Position numbers and translations under genes: made by a program
Notes under the pieces: generated by a model
Told to the model about the DNA's origin: nothing
Database searches by the model: none
What the model saw: the letters and a program-made list of their open reading frames with translations, nothing else
NCBI RefSeq assembly: GCF_000471905.2
Contig: NW_006499912.1
Span: forward strand, 2,766,652-2,830,651
Direction of reading: 5' to 3'
Source: Amborella trichopoda
Taxonomy: Eukaryota; Streptophyta; Magnoliopsida; Amborellales; Amborellaceae
DNA length: 64,000 bases
Shown: positions 23,801-39,100 of the stretch, one piece after another
Position numbering within the stretch: the stretch's first letter is position 1
Layout: each line of letters starts with the position of its first letter

Positions 23801-26800
23801 GCTTGCTAATAGTTGAAGATTTCAAAGTCAATCTTATGTACATGATGTTATAAAAGAAATCATAATACGGTTTTCTTTCTCTCATCAATAGTGTTGTGTG
23901 TGTATGTGTGTGAAGGAGGTTTCGCTGTTGTTAAATTTATATCTTATAGTCTTATGCAATAGAATGGTGAGCTACCATTCTCTTTGTTAAAATGGTTTAG
24001 AATTTATCAGAGTAGCAATTAGAGAAAGAAGAGGCAATATCAAGAATGTCCACCTTCAAATTGAAACCCTAGAACCAACATCTAGTTGTTATGCCACTTT
24101 CCTCTTCAGTTGACTCTTCATGCGGAGCACGATAATTAATGTGAGTGTATAGAAACCAAATCTCTTACACTTGGAGTACATTAAAGACAAAAACAAGGCA
24201 ATACACCTCGAAATTTGTACAATACACTTGGAATTCAGCTTTGAAAATGAAATTACAGCAAGGTCACTGTGACTACAATGAATAATTGACTTCAAAAGAC
24301 ACTCAAAAGTAGATGATACAACTCAACTTGGCCATTGACAAAATAAACTACTCAAGGAGTTCATGAAACTACACATGTACAGGGTGCTTTTGAAAAATCT
24401 GCACCACGCAAAATTACAAGGCAAAATTATACATCAATAAACTTTATAAAACTCAACATGACATGAGCTCCAACTTAATAACATACCTATGCACAAGTGT
24501 GCAATGCATCATGACCATGGGAAGCCGATTGGAGCTCTCTGGTTCCCAGTTTATTGCCTTGGGTCTTAGCTTAGCTATGTGCCATTGTGTGACATGTGAT
24601 GGCATATCTCAAAATCTAGCCAAATTCATCATCTCAAGAGTGGGAAGCCAAGCATCTACTGATATACACTTAAAACATGGAAGGATTGGTAGAGATCTAA
24701 AGATCAAATCAAGTGGGAAAATCGTGGAAGAAATCAGGGTTCTTAAAACACAAAACCTGTTCATTTGGGTTTTACATATCGAGCCACTCAAATTCGGCTT
24801 AGTCTCCTCTTATAAATATGATCATGAAAATCTCAAAGAAATATCAGTCAAAATTGCTCCAAAAATCAAAGGGAAAATCTCATGGAAACTAGATTAAACT
24901 ATGCATGAATGATGCCTTCAACCATATGGATTACGAGAGATCAAAGTGGATTTAAAATATCAATGATCTAATCATCAAGGGATGAAGATAACTTGCTGTA
25001 ATTGAGGATTTACAGTAATAAGAAACATAAGAATCCAAGAAAAATAAAGAGATCTTGCTCAATTGTTGAAGGCTTCAAGGCTAGATTATTTGTTGCTTGC
25101 ATTTGAGCTTTGATTCACCATTAATAGAGTAGTGTAGTAGATTCAATGGAGCTTTCTCTCACCTTAACATGAAGGCAACTTTTAGAGAGAGAAAGGAAAG
25201 GAGAAGTGGCTTGGGCATGCCACTCTATGAGAGAAGAGAGAGAGTGAATGCTGTGCCACTTTAGAGAGAGAGTGAATGTGAACTCATGTGAGAAATGAAG
25301 GCTCAAGGGCGTATTTGTAGGCTTCTAACACTTGAGTGTAGAAATGCTTCTAGATTGATGAATCTTGGCCCTCCATGTCATCATCCAATGGCTACAAACA
25401 AAGGCTTGATCCTAGCTAACCATCCACCATCATGCCATCAAGATGTGTGGTATGGATTTAAATATCTTTATCCTCCTTTAATTCACTCCAATTTTCCTTG
25501 TTACTAAAATACCCATGTTGTTTACATGTAATTAAACCAAGATCAAGATGGAGGGTATAACCTTATGGTAATTTGACAAAATTCCAGCAAAAAGCAAATC
25601 TCAAAAGTTCCCTCCATTTTATAAGAGCATGTGGGGCTAATGAAGTCATGCCACATAAGCTAGGTGGTTAATTGCACATTTACTACATACCCTTTTAGGC
25701 TTGTAATTACAAACCCTATATCCCTTTTAGAAACCTTCACACATGTGCACAAACCCCTTGCTTTAAGTTTTAAACAAGTGCTAAAACTATTTTTCCAAAA
25801 TCACAGTATTTTATAAAATGCCAAAATTCATTGTCCTTCACTTAAACCAACATTTCACAAAAGGACATGGGGGTCCCCTAGGGGGTTGAATTATGAATTA
25901 CAATACTCAACGCGGCTAGACCCGGAATCCAAAGCCACCTTCTCGATATGACCCAACAGACTCATGTCCCACAATGTATAATCAAGGTTATGATCTTAGC
26001 CTATTAAAGTCAAACTAATGGGTGACCCTAAATCGCTAAGTATAAGTGGATTTCATGTGCACCCCCTAGAGAACATGTGCACACATGGTGTGGGGTTTTC
26101 TCTCTTGGCACATGTGCATATCTCTTACCAGTGGATCCTTGGAAGTGCGGCTTCCTATGCATTGCGACTGTATATGCACATGCTATGAGAAAGTTCTAAG
26201 AGTTAGGGATTTAGGCCAATGCCCTCTATTAGCCTTAACCTTCCTGTACAAGGCTATTTTGTCATCGAGCTCATATCACATTATCACATAAACACATAAA
26301 TCGTATCGCCCTGGCTCATCATTCCGTCATGAGGCACAAACATAATAACCGGCCCTGATAAGAGGTAACCTTCAACCCTCTCGGTACCTCTCATGTATAT
26401 AAATCCTCCTCATGACTCAATCATATGATTGTTGGTCCCCGTGCACCATGATCCTAGAGTCATGTTGCTCTTTGACTCCCACTGAACTCAAGATCTATTA
26501 AAAATGTCGGAATTTAAGGCCTTGAAAGTACATAATTCCATCAATTAAAAGGGTTGTACTCGATATCTTCTTGGGTGGAAAGATCACCAATTTGCCCATG
26601 AATGATACCAAGTTGTTGGGCAAGTTGTTGAACCTTCTATATGAAATCTTCAATTTCGTCAACTCTGGCATCACGGATTAGGTTTACATGAGTTCCCCTT
26701 CCATGTCTACATACCTCTTAGCTGACTAAACAGTCTCCCAGTGTTTTATTCCCTTGTTTGTAGTTGATGACATATTGATGCACACCCTTGACACATTATC

Positions 26801-29800
26801 TTTCTGGGCAAATTGCCTTTTCTCTGCCTCCCAAATTTCATCAATTGTATCTAAAACATATGCCATCTGACTATTACGAAGTTCCATGGAGTTCAAGAGC
26901 CTTTCCTTGATAATAGAGGCATCAATGTCCCATTCATTGAGTTTGGGATCAAGTGGATCTGGTTTCTGAATCTTTCCATGGATATATTGTTTTAAGCCTT
27001 GAGAAAGAATGAGCTCATACTACATAGTTACTTTCGGCTACATATTAGTAATTTGTTCTCTAGGATTATCAAATAAATTTTGTTGCACTTGCTGATTGAT
27101 ACCACCTGAAGCACTACCAAATGGAACATCTTTGCTCATGGTAACAAGCAAGAGGCACAAGAGTACAATATCTTCCTCCTGGTCTGATAGAAAAGAGATA
27201 CATATAAAAAACTTCAGCAAATAGTACTTTAAGATGCTGAAAAAATATCGGAATTCGAAGGGGATCATCCAGATCAGAAAATTCAGGAAGTAGAAATGAA
27301 ATATCAAATCTGCAAAATCAACGAAGATGATTTAAATTTGAAAATCAGCTTGGATATATTTGAAGACTCAGCAAGAGTTCTCTAGATCTGAAATATAAGC
27401 AAATATATTTGAAAATTTTGCTGAAATCTCAAATTTGGGAATTGCATGTCTGTACCACATGTGAGATAAACAATAGAATGGGATGGATCATACAGAATGC
27501 ATATGGGGAAGTCTAAGAGACTATAATAAGAGATCCTAGGAATTATAGGCCAGCAAAAATTTGAGGAATGCCTTGCAATTGAGAGGAGGAACCAAAACTT
27601 TTCTAGAAAGGAAACCTAGAAACAACTTCTCTGGGATATGTCGGGGTTGTTGTTACTTTGACATGTATATGTTGAAGTCCCTTGAATGGGGAGAGTGAAT
27701 GATAACCCAATATAGATGAAGAAATTGATATGTTGAGTACGTCTTGCTCTAATTTCATGTTGAAATGATTTTAGGGTTCATCAGATTAGCAGGTATACAA
27801 AGAAGAGACAAAATAATGAAGTGGGCCAAAACTCATTCCATGTGTCTTTCCCTACAAGTCTTATATTACATGCTTTACAACAATACCCTGGGACAAATAG
27901 ATAATTTCACATAAGGTTGAGGGTGTGACCTTTTTTACATAATAATTTTAGTATGGACATTTAGGCCCATGCCTAGATTATATTGCATTACTCTACACTC
28001 TTCCTATTTTAATCAGTAGCCTGTTATAGATTCTTTGTATCTATGGAGTTTCCTTTATGGTATGGTTCATATCATTCAACGCAAGGTAAAATTTGCTAAA
28101 TTTTCTGTAATTGAATGCAACTTAAGAGGGAACATAAGCAATTGTTAGGATGTCATGTAATGGCTAAGTATGCAAAACCAATTAGCTTGTTCTTATGTCA
28201 AACAAATTTAGATTTTTTTTTATGAATCACGTTTGTAGCATTTATATAAAGGATTATCCTTCCCTTTCAGATCAATGGTTTTCTTGCCTGGTAGAAATTG
28301 TCAACCTGCAATACACTATAACTTGCTCGTAGTATTTTGAAATTGTTTAAATATTGAACTCTAATCAAAATGACTTTCTTATATCATATTTATGATTTGT
28401 TCTTCGGTATTTCTGTGTAACATGATGGCAAACCTCTTGTAGGAATCCAAACTGGATGTTACCATCGGTCCATATGAAACATATGAAGATATGCTCTTTG
28501 GATACAAAGTATGTATTCACTTCACCGGAGCTACTTATGTAAATAGACAGCAATAAGGGCCATTGTAGAATAATATTGTATGGTTTGTTGGTACTGTATT
28601 TTGTTTCATTTATTAACTAGCTGTATATGCAAGTAAAAAAATTACTATTGAACAAGTTACTGCATATTTAGGAGTGAAGGTTTTCTTGTATGGTTTGTGC
28701 GGATTGTCTTTATGTTTATTTTGGATAGTATAGCTGAGCTCTGAAACTTGGATGTTGTGTTGCTGAGTGATCTATGAGTTTAGCCCACTGAATTGTCATG
28801 GATACAAGGTTTACAATTTCTGAATATACGAGTCCATCACCAAATATGTCTGTATGCTCAGAAATTTGAGGTGCATGTGAAAGCGTCCACCAGAAAAAAT
28901 AATGAACAAAGCTGTTGACTGCAAACTCAACCATTGAAGTTTCCTCCTCTTGTGGTAGATAGCCACTTTTGAAACCTAAAATTCCTTAAACATTGAATGC
29001 AAAGTTGTTCGGGTGCTTTCTATAATGTGAAGCAACTAGGACCTAAGGCATTTTGGGATGTACCATCATTCATGACCTAGTTAGAAGTCTCCTTAGTAAC
29101 TCATCAACACTATAATGCTTTTAGTTCAGTGCTAGGACTCAAACTTGGGACGTAATGCTGCAATTGTCAACCCATTACCCAATCAGTCCCATTTGCCAAT
29201 CCTAATCAAGAACATTGTAATGATTGATGCAAATTCATCACTTAATCATTCTTCTCAAAGAATCAGTACAATTTGCTGTGAATAAAATATATATATTCTG
29301 AAAAATGTCATGCTGTCATGCTATTCTATGAAATGGCCAACCTTAGATTGCTCACTCATTGTCTACGTGTTTTAATATCTGGCCACTTTTGTTCTTTTCA
29401 AGTAGAGTGCTATTAAAAATCTAAATATATATGAAAAAGAATGCTTGATATAAAGCTTCGTTGCACCTGCAAAGACCCATACTATGAAATGCTCTTATTT
29501 GACATTATTGATATTGTAGGAAAAAAATTGGAAATTTGGTTGGCAATGACTGGATGGTACATGATGCAAATTCTAAAAAAATTCTGCAGACTGGACTGAG
29601 CATCTTTTATTAATGCTCCTGTAACTCCCCAGTCTTACACTTCCCTGCCCTGAAATTTTACGGACCCTGAATGAGTTGCTGCCACGTCCTGGAACATGTG
29701 GTCCAAAACAGGGAGAATCTGCAGAATCTTCAGACTTGAAAATTGCCAAAAATCACTTTATAGGACTCCATAAAATCCATATATTTTCCCCGGATCAATC

Positions 29801-32800
29801 TACACCTACTAGCTGTTTCACTTCTTCTCTGTGTTGGGTAAGTTTCAAAGTTTGAGAGTTACAGGTTGTAGGTCCTCGTGAGTTACAGATTGTAGGTCCT
29901 TGTCCTCTTTATACTTAGATATCTCACATAAGGATGTGGAAGAAACCCTAAGCGACTACTCTCAGCCACACACCCTATCTTCTTCCTCTTTCTCTTGTCA
30001 ACTCAAAACCAATCTGGAAGTCACATGCTCCTCTGTCTCAAACCTCTTAGCATCCCACTTGACCTATCTCTAGCTTCCTCATGTTGATGCTCTCTCTCTC
30101 TCTTGAAGTCTCTCAATTTCTCCTTGGTTTGCATACAGGGCACCCTTTATCTAGAGTTATAGACTAGTCTAGGGGTGATGATGATATAAAGTGAAATAGT
30201 CTTATAGTTCTAATCAGGAGACCATGGTGTAAGAAGGTTAATCTTAGCCACCCATTCCTTACCAGAAATCGTACATCAAAGATGGAAAATTCGCCATTAT
30301 CCCTTGGTGGATTGTTCTTCCAATACTCCTCCATTCCTATATGGAGTCCACTAGAACCTGCTAAGAAACTTCCACTTCTTATTGGATTCTCATAACTACA
30401 ACTAGAAATGATCTCCTACCAAGATTCAAGCGACCTTAGATTTCCAAAATTATTCAACTACCTAACCAACTTAGATCTTCTTGAAATCGTATCACACTGG
30501 GAAACCATCTATAATACCCTTGCACCACTTGGGAGTTCTATTCGGCCCCACAACATCCCTTTGACTTTTTGGGCAGCCACATCACCTCCATGGCCAGTGG
30601 TGGTTCCATGTGGTCAAAAAGTCAAAGTGTGTGGGGCCGACCTAGACAAAACCGCGGTCCCAAGATTGGCCCCATGCGACTGCAACTCCTCCTAAATTGT
30701 TCCCTTGTAAACAAAACAATACTCCAAAGAAGACCCATGCTATAAAACAAATATTTTATTCCAAAAGGATCCTCTAGTTGAATACAAAATGCACTACACA
30801 AAATTTAGGTGGTTAAATGGAGAAAATAAAACTATTTTATTTCCCTAGTAAAAAAAAGCTCTTGAAAACTAGCTGGCAGGGTATTTTAGCACCAAACAAG
30901 AACCTCAACAAGGCACTCCATGACTAATCTACAACCACACTTCAAACTTCAAACCAATCCTACAGACCAATGACCCATATATCTCCTATGCAAGGGGTAC
31001 ATGATGGGCTTATCAAAGGTAGCCGAGGCAAAGAGCGATTAAATGTTAGCCACGGATTATAGGTGATCGTTCTCCATAAGGACAAGTTTATAGACCAAGC
31101 ATTGTAATGGAGTTTCTTGATTTGATCCTTCAGCAATGGGGGAGTCCCCTCTCAAGCACGTGCAACACAAGGACCCACTCAAGTCCTCTAACCACAACTG
31201 GGCAACGCAATTGTCATGCATGCATGCTACTTACGATGTTGTGTCAAAGCTTTTTGGCACTCATCCTAGCAAGCTATTATCCAACCGCATAAGAGTGCCT
31301 TGGTTTCCTCCTAGCTAACTGAGAAGAGTACCTTGCTTTCCTCTTGCCCAGCTTTGCTCTGTCTTGATTTCCTCATGGTCAGCTTCCACCATTTGGCTAT
31401 GCTGACATCAACAGAGTACCAATTGGACCTTCTTCATCGATGAGCATCATAGAGACTAAGCCAATGGAGCCTAGGGTGCGGGTCATCCATCTGGCCAAGA
31501 CCTAGTCGTACACCAAGAACAGGGTCATCTCAAGCTCTAATGGGTTCTTTCATCCAACTGGAGCCTACTCACCCACTCTTATGGCCTCTTTTACCCTAAT
31601 GGCCTCTTTCATCCATTTAAGGTAGGCTTACATGGCCTTCTTCATCCATCGAGTTCCAATACCCCAACTCAAACCAAGAAATGTTCTAAAAACTATGAGC
31701 GAAAAACACTCTCATGGTCTCTTTCATCCATTGAGGTGGTACTCATCGCCCGAATGGTCCCTTTCTGCTAGATAGATTCGCAATCCCAAGGGTACAAAGT
31801 ACACACAAGAATTATACAAGAGCTTGGCAAGGCCTTTAGAAGCTACAAAACCCAACACGAATGTCGGCTTCTTTGGCAAAGTAACACAATTTGTTGTTTA
31901 ACATTTACTGGAAGATGAAAATTTGAGTGCTTGTTGTGTATATATGGCTAGGGTTTTTTACACAAGGATCAGATAAAATTACCAAAATTACCTGTTAGTC
32001 CATAAGTTCCCACATTTTTACCATGAGAACCTACTCTCACATTTTTTATTTTTTCTGACTTTTGCCCGTAGTTTGATGTTTCTAACAATGACTACTTATT
32101 CTTCTTAATTTAATTTATTTTTTGGCATTCGTGGGGCGGTCTATTGGTCAATATGGTGAGCTACACCATTTCAGCAGTCCGATAATATTGGTATCAGATT
32201 CGTGAAATAAAAAAAAAAAAAAGAACATGGGGATTAGATGTTTGTAACATCAAACTACCCCATAGGCAAGGTTGGGCCAAAAATGTAGGGTGGTCCGATA
32301 TTTCCATTATCGAACAGCCCACATATGGGGTGGTTATATATACTAAACATCAGACTGCCCATGAATGTCAGAAAAATAAATAAAAAAAAATAAGCGGTTC
32401 AATGTTAGAAACATAGAACTGAGGGAGAATTTGGAAAAAAATAAAAAGAACATGAGTACATGGTATAATATGAGAACCTATGGATCAGAGGGTAATTTCA
32501 GCAATTTTACCTGTCTGTATGTCATCGTCATCATCATCTAAGCTTTATCCAATTATTTTGGGTTGGCTACATGAATCTTGTGCCACCATTCTTCTCTATC
32601 AAGGGTCATACCCTCAATAAGAAACCTTATAATTACCTCGTTGGTAGTGTTCATGTTTTTATCTTTACATGCTTATATCTTTAATATATGTGAATAGGTG
32701 CTCCGTCCTTTCTTGTAGTTATATATTATCTTTTCAATTGATGGTGGCTACTAGGTTCTTGCATCAAAAGTTGAAGCAAAATTTTGACTTCCATCTTTGT

Positions 32801-35800
32801 TTCCTTTCATGCATGTGTTGAGTGCATAGTGTTGAAATATCATTTTGATTGATCAACAATTTTGTTGAGGCACCTATGTCCCCATGGTGGCCAGTAGAGC
32901 TGTGTAAATTTGGGCATCCTAACCCTGTCATTGAGTCCATTAGGTATGGAGCTCTTTTGCTAGCTAATGAACACCTCTGTTTCCTTTTCCCTCTTCGTCT
33001 AGGGCCTTCTGTGGTTAGTTTAGGGCTGTTTTTTTACACAATTACAGCAGCACACTATTAGAAAATATCACAATCTGAGTTTCCACAGAACTTGCTGGAT
33101 TGAGGTTCAATAATATAGCCACAAGCTTTGGCTCATGTAGATGACAATGAGAATGAAGAAAACGAGTGGAGAGATAGAGAGTCTTCGAAGAAAAGCAGAA
33201 GCTGCTTAGGGTAGCTATTCTCTAGTTTCTGGTAGCCCACAAAAGCCGTAGCGTTTTTTGAGCAGGACGAAATGCCTTCGATACCCCCAACACACCTTGC
33301 TTGTGAGCAAAATCAGAGTCAATTTATACAACTATGGCAAAACTGTTGAAATATCACGTTTTGGTTACCAGCCAAGCAGGTGCTTAATGTTGTAGAATTT
33401 GTCGTTATGTTAAAATTAAGTTACATGTTTGGGACTTAGAAGCATTTTCCTCCTATGGCACTCGGGATAGGGTCTTTTATATTATTTTACAGTTGATAAA
33501 AACTTAATATCCAATTTCTTATTTTGGTGTTATATAAGCAATACTTCATGGTACTTAAAAGTTGGTTTTGTTTTGTAATATTTGTAAGGCAACTTTTGAA
33601 GCATATGTGGGAATTCGGGATGATGTAGCAACCTCCCAAGTAAAACTCTTTGGTGATCATTTGCAGGTGCATTGCTTTTATTATTTGCATTTCTTCTGAA
33701 GACTTATTTAGTTCTCTATTTTTTGTACTCACTGTACTCCTCTTGCATCCAGGTTTTGGAAGACAATCTTCCATTAGACGACACTTACAAGTCAAAAGAC
33801 GTGAGTGCTGCTCCAATACGAGTTATCCAGCTCATTTATAATGCTGGGGTGAGTTACTTTTTTTCTGTTGATATTTCCCACAAGCTGTTTATGCATTCTT
33901 GTAATCCCTTCATATTGCAGAACATGAGATGCTTTCAATCATTTGGGAATGTAGATAGTGTAATTAATATATGGGCAAGCTTTCCATGCTTCCCCTACAG
34001 CATAAAACTTATATACTTCCCCTTATCCAACCGTCCATTCTAAATGGAGGGCTAAGATTGCCCCAATCACAATGTCCCGTCTCTACACTATTTTATTTTT
34101 AATTTTGTTTCTATAAACTACGTTTTCACCAAATTTTGGACGTCCAATCCTCTATTAAACTCGCACTAGCAAAAAATATAAAAAACATATTTGCAATGAA
34201 ATAAAATGACCTAAAAGTTTCAAGGGGTATTTTGGTCATTATATTTTACTGAAAAAATATTTTTAATATTTTTTATAGGTGCGCCCCAATGAAAAGATGG
34301 CACATACGAAATTTCATATTCATACAATTTGTATATAAAAACTAAAAATAAAATACTTTGAGATGTTGGATCTAAGATCAAATGGTGAGTGGCTCTCTTG
34401 ATCAAAATTGGACGGTTGGATGGTAGGGGAAGCATAGATCTTCTATGCTGTCGGGGAAGTGTAGAAACCTTTCCCTTAATATATTACTCATATTTGCATT
34501 ACCTTAGACAATGACTAAGTAAGGAAGACCTACTAGCGCCAATCTAGAGATTCCAAGAGACATGATATTTGGCATGATAATTCCATGTTTCGTTTACTGG
34601 AAGAAAGTAGATGAGGAATAGCTATCCTGATCCAGTAGGTCGGAGTCAATCATTGTCAAACATGTTGAGATCTGATCATTTGTAGCCCAGGTATTCAAGA
34701 GGGTGAAAACAGGATGACAGTTCATGGAAGTAGCATAATGACTTTGGGAGATCTGAGATGGTTGCTTACATCGGTATGGTGACATCATTGTACTATCATG
34801 ATACATCAACCACTAGCTCTGAATTTTCTGGGATGCAATTCTGGGAACTTTTGGTGGTGTGCCATTTTTTTTTTGCGAATTTTTCTGGGTCCTTGATTGC
34901 TACTCTGAAATTTAGACCTTTCTTATGAGCTGTATTTGCCTTTTATTATTAATGAAAATTGGGTTGGGGACCTTCTCCCCCACGGACTTACTAACCCTCT
35001 CTATATATCTTCACTACTCGTACAGGAAGGCTGTCAAGAAGGAATTTAGAACTATTAACAATCTCACTGGGACTTATTTGTTATTAATAGTTTTATTCAC
35101 TATTATTTCTCATTGTTATTTTGAGGATAAAATTGACCAACCACGGGTTTCAGTAGCTTTCTTGATTCCCATTTTAAGGACAGGTACTTACGCATTTTCC
35201 ATTTATTTTGGAGTCAGGGTTTTACCTTTTTTCCTGGATAATGACAACTGGGTTTTCTGACGATTGATTAGCAGCCTAGGACTGTTTGGGGTCCCAAGTT
35301 TAATGTCTTTAATGGACGCCTCTTTTGCTAGTTTTCAGTAGATTCATTGTCTATCAATCAAACTTTTACCTTTTATTGCAATATTCTTGATTGAAGTTCA
35401 TTGAAATATCCGCCTGTGCTGTGATTCACATGCATGCCAATTAACCTCATGACTGTAGTCTCGTGGGCTTGAATGAAATCACACTAGAGTTCAGGTATAC
35501 CTGTCTGGGAAAGACCTTGTATGGATGTGAATAGACAGCTGTAGTTATTGCATTACATGCACCTGGTTTGTTTCAATGTGTAGTAGGTACCCAATTTAGG
35601 AACTGGCACTTCCCATCTTTTTGATGCTTCCACAATGTGTGTAACCCGCAGAATCTAGTCTTTTTGGGGGGTATGAATTGTTAGTCCTCTGCTGGCCAAG
35701 TCAACCACAAGTATTTGATTTGTGCATGAGCTAAACCTTAACCATTCAAATTCCCTTAGGGGAATTTTGGAAATCCAAATATCCTGCAGCTGAGATTTGA

Positions 35801-36153
35801 TTCGTGCATGAGCTAGGACACATGAAAGAGGAATAGTTTCATGGACAGAATTTTACTCATGCTGTTGTGAACTGCTTGTAGTGTTCAATCACTACAAGTA
35901 TCTCTTGTTTGAAGTTGTAATACTTACGTTTCCCAATGAAATACTTCGGTTGTGTATCCTCAGGAATACAGGGTTTTCAAACAGCCCCAATGTTTCTTGG
36001 CTAACCACACAGAGAAACCTGGCTGAAATTCTGGGTTCGTTAGCATATGGGAAATCATGGCATGATAAGTTGGTTGTTGGACCTTCATTAGGGATCCTCT
36101 GATTTGCATATCTACAGTTTTCCAAGGACAAGGAGTAATCTTTATATATATAC

Positions 36154-36195
<42 letters not shown>

Positions 36196-39100
36196 TTATT
36201 TATTTATTTATTTATTATTTTATTTATATGAGCACGTATACCATGCTTCTATGGGAGCATACTGTGTATCTACTACCTTTCTTTAAACACCTATTTAGGA
36301 AGACTTTTTTTGGTCTAAAACTTTGGGAACCACACAAGAATTATCAGATGATTATTTTTAAAATAGGAAATTTGAATTTTGAGTTTGTGACATTTAGGTC
36401 TAGCTCATCAAAAAATGGACGGCCTCTATTCAGTCGTGAGGCATTAGTTTTTTCTAGTGCATAGTTTATTTCAGAAAAACATTTTACTGAGATTAGTCTA
36501 TGGCTGGCTTGTAGAGATTACATCTCCAAAATCTGAGATCTAAAGGTATCCCTAGCAAGTGTTTTGCCCAAGGGAGTAAATGGATAATATACTCTGGCGA
36601 GAGTAGGAAATATTTTAGCTACATATATTAGAGAAAAAACTTTGTCGTGGCTGGTCCCAAGCCGGTCATGACATTCCCAAGCCCGAATAAAGGAGGAGGA
36701 TGGTGTTAGATAGGTTTGCCAGCATAAAATTTTGCCACATCTTTTCATGAATCTTGAACCTATGTTCTAGGGTCTGACCCTTGATATTGCGTAGCCCATC
36801 CCTTATAGTTGGGATAAAGCTCAGATGATGATATATATATTAGAGAGAGAGAGAGAGAGAACAAAACTATTCAACATGACTCCTTGTTCTCTATCCCCTT
36901 AAGATGAGTCTTATGGCTATTAGAAATGGATTGTAGTTTGATCTTTAAAACTTCTCCAACAAAATGGTAGAAATAGGGTGTTCAATTATAGTGGGAATGT
37001 TGGATCCAAGTCACTCAGTCCTGTTAAACTCTATGATTGAGCTTTATTGGCAGTAGCTTGACTACATTGTGGTTGATTAACACCATTCATACTTCCAAAA
37101 CCATAGCTACCCGGGGCAAGAGTGAAAAAAGCTCCAGGGTCGAGAGCAGAAGTGCAGAGCAAGGAAGCCAAGAAGTTCTATGGTCGAGGGAACGAGTTTC
37201 GTACATTGGAGCATCATGCTATCCAATAATTGCGCATGTAAATGCTACGCCGAATCGGTTCAACACCTGTTCCTGCACTGTGAGGTTGTTCAGAATATAT
37301 GGGTTAACTCCTTGGAGCTATTTGATAAACGATGGGTGTCTCTGGCCTTAGTGGATGGCCTATTCTGTTCTAGGTTCTGTGGCACTTTACCATTTTAGCC
37401 ATTTCTTTGGGGCTTTTAGTTATAGTGCAATAAACAAATATTTGAGCTTCTCTACCTTCCCAAGTGCGCCTTGATTGACACCATTGAGATCATTATCATT
37501 TGCTGGGCAGGGTTAGGAAAGAATTTTGGGGCACTTTGGCAGTTGACCTCTTGAGCAATTGGAAGAAAGTGGTTCGCAGCAAAACATACACCTCCGGTGC
37601 TCATGCTTCCAACCAGATCCTGCACCTCAAGGAGCTTTAAAACTAAACTTCAACTGGAGTTCATTTAGCATCCTGGCCTGGCTGGTTTTAGGGGTGCCTT
37701 TAGAGATCATTGTGGTATTTCTTGTGTTCATATTCAGGAAATGCTGGTTTCAGTGATGCAATGCCAGCAGAGGCACTGGCACTTCTTGATGGTTGGGAAT
37801 AGACAATTCTGTATGGGGCCATTGATGGTTGAAGGGGCCTCAGCTAACATAATGGGCATATAAGAAAGGTTGATGCCCAACATTTTTGTTGAAATCTTTG
37901 ATTGACTACAGAGCACAAACAATCTGTATCCCAGGCTCAAACCATCCTTCTCCCATACATGGCAAGAATCCAGCCATATAGCAGACTTTCTCAAGAAGGA
38001 GGGGTTGGCTAGAAACAACATTGCTGTTATTGTTAATGAAATCACCTAGTGCATAATTTTGTAGGCCTTTTCTTTTTCTTTTTTTTTGGGAGGGAGTTGT
38101 GTAGGGCCTTTTAGTGCACAATTTGTATAGACCTTTGTGAAACAGTTCTCTAATGAAGTGTAATGTACAATAAAAAAAAAGAAATATAGTCCACAATTTT
38201 GTGAAGTTTGCATCAAGCAATGAGTGTAGATTAACCATCAAAAAAAGAAAAAGAGTAGTGATATATCCAACTTTGGACCTTGAAACAATCACATTTTTCT
38301 AAAAGTGCCCTACTAAGACGAAAATTTCCAATTCCAAATGGAATTTTCATAAATATCCCTTTTAGTTTACCATATCTAAGATATTTCCCATAATTTTTAT
38401 ATTTTACACTCATGTCCCTTTTTGTATTTTTTATATTTTTCTAAAATGCCCTTTGTGTCGGTGCTCCAAGTGCGGACTCATCTTGAACTTCAAGTCATGC
38501 CACACCCAAAGTGCGGTCGACGCTCCGACCAAACCTGAAGTTCAGGTCAGGTCGGCACGTCGAGTGCCAACCAACACCTTGGAGTCTTGTGGCAAACCCA
38601 AAATGCAGGTTGGTACTTCAAGCCTATGGAGCACTTGATCTCGGTTCCGCACTTTGAGTGTCGGCCCGCACTTTGAGCCTTGTGGCTACTCCATTTGCAA
38701 ACGCGAGATGCTAGTCAACACTTGAAATGTTGTCCTACACTTTGGAGCCATGATGCAAATCTAGACATGAGCTTCAGGCCGTATGTTGACCCGCACTCTG
38801 AGCCTTGTGGCTGATGGGGTTTTGTGGCCTTTAAAGGTATGAGAGCATGTAAATTTATAGTATAATAGATTATAAACTTAAATGGGGGTGTGTGCGTGAG
38901 TTGACTGACCTTGGGTTGGGCGGTTGGTCTATGGCCTTGGTCATGTCCAAAACCCTTACCCCTGTATATATGGTACTGTCGAAAAGGGTTTTAGAGACTT
39001 ATCCCTTGTTGAGTTCGGAGATAAGCCCTGAGATGGTTTGTAAGTCAGGAGAACTTCGTGATCTCCTGTTTGCGGATGTAGGCATGAGAAAGCGAGGGCT

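Larger units (their letters stand above)
23985..27997 (-). mobile_element. Ty1-copia relic flanked by perfect 5-bp duplication
   Basis: The outer ends are TGTTAAAATGG (23985) and ..ctctaca (27997), flanked by CTCTT on both sides (23980-23984 and 27998-28002). The right LTR is 27758-27997 (240 bp). It is adjoined by a degraded initiator-Met primer site at 27746-27757. The left LTR matches it only for about 70 bp and is then replaced by unrelated DNA. A copia gag remnant lies at 26480-27310 on the minus strand. The middle (24055-26480) has no recognisable copia pol and may be another insertion. The element sits in the intron between exons E and F. Confidence 0.8.

Noticed and set aside
24463-24897. 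144-codon + frame
   Set aside because: No family resemblance, no start context or splice neighbours, and it sits inside repeat-derived DNA on the opposite strand to the element's gag.
30543-30639. miRNA precursor
   Set aside because: The hairpin is strong, but the arms look like MITE-type repeat DNA and there is no way to show processing from sequence alone.
29620-30720. Complete LTR retrotransposon starting TGTAACTCCCC
   Set aside because: Only a possible start is visible. No second LTR, primer site or coding region was found.
34925-35260. 111-codon hydrophobic + frame
   Set aside because: T-rich sequence naturally gives hydrophobic frames, and it lies in an intron with no supporting signals.
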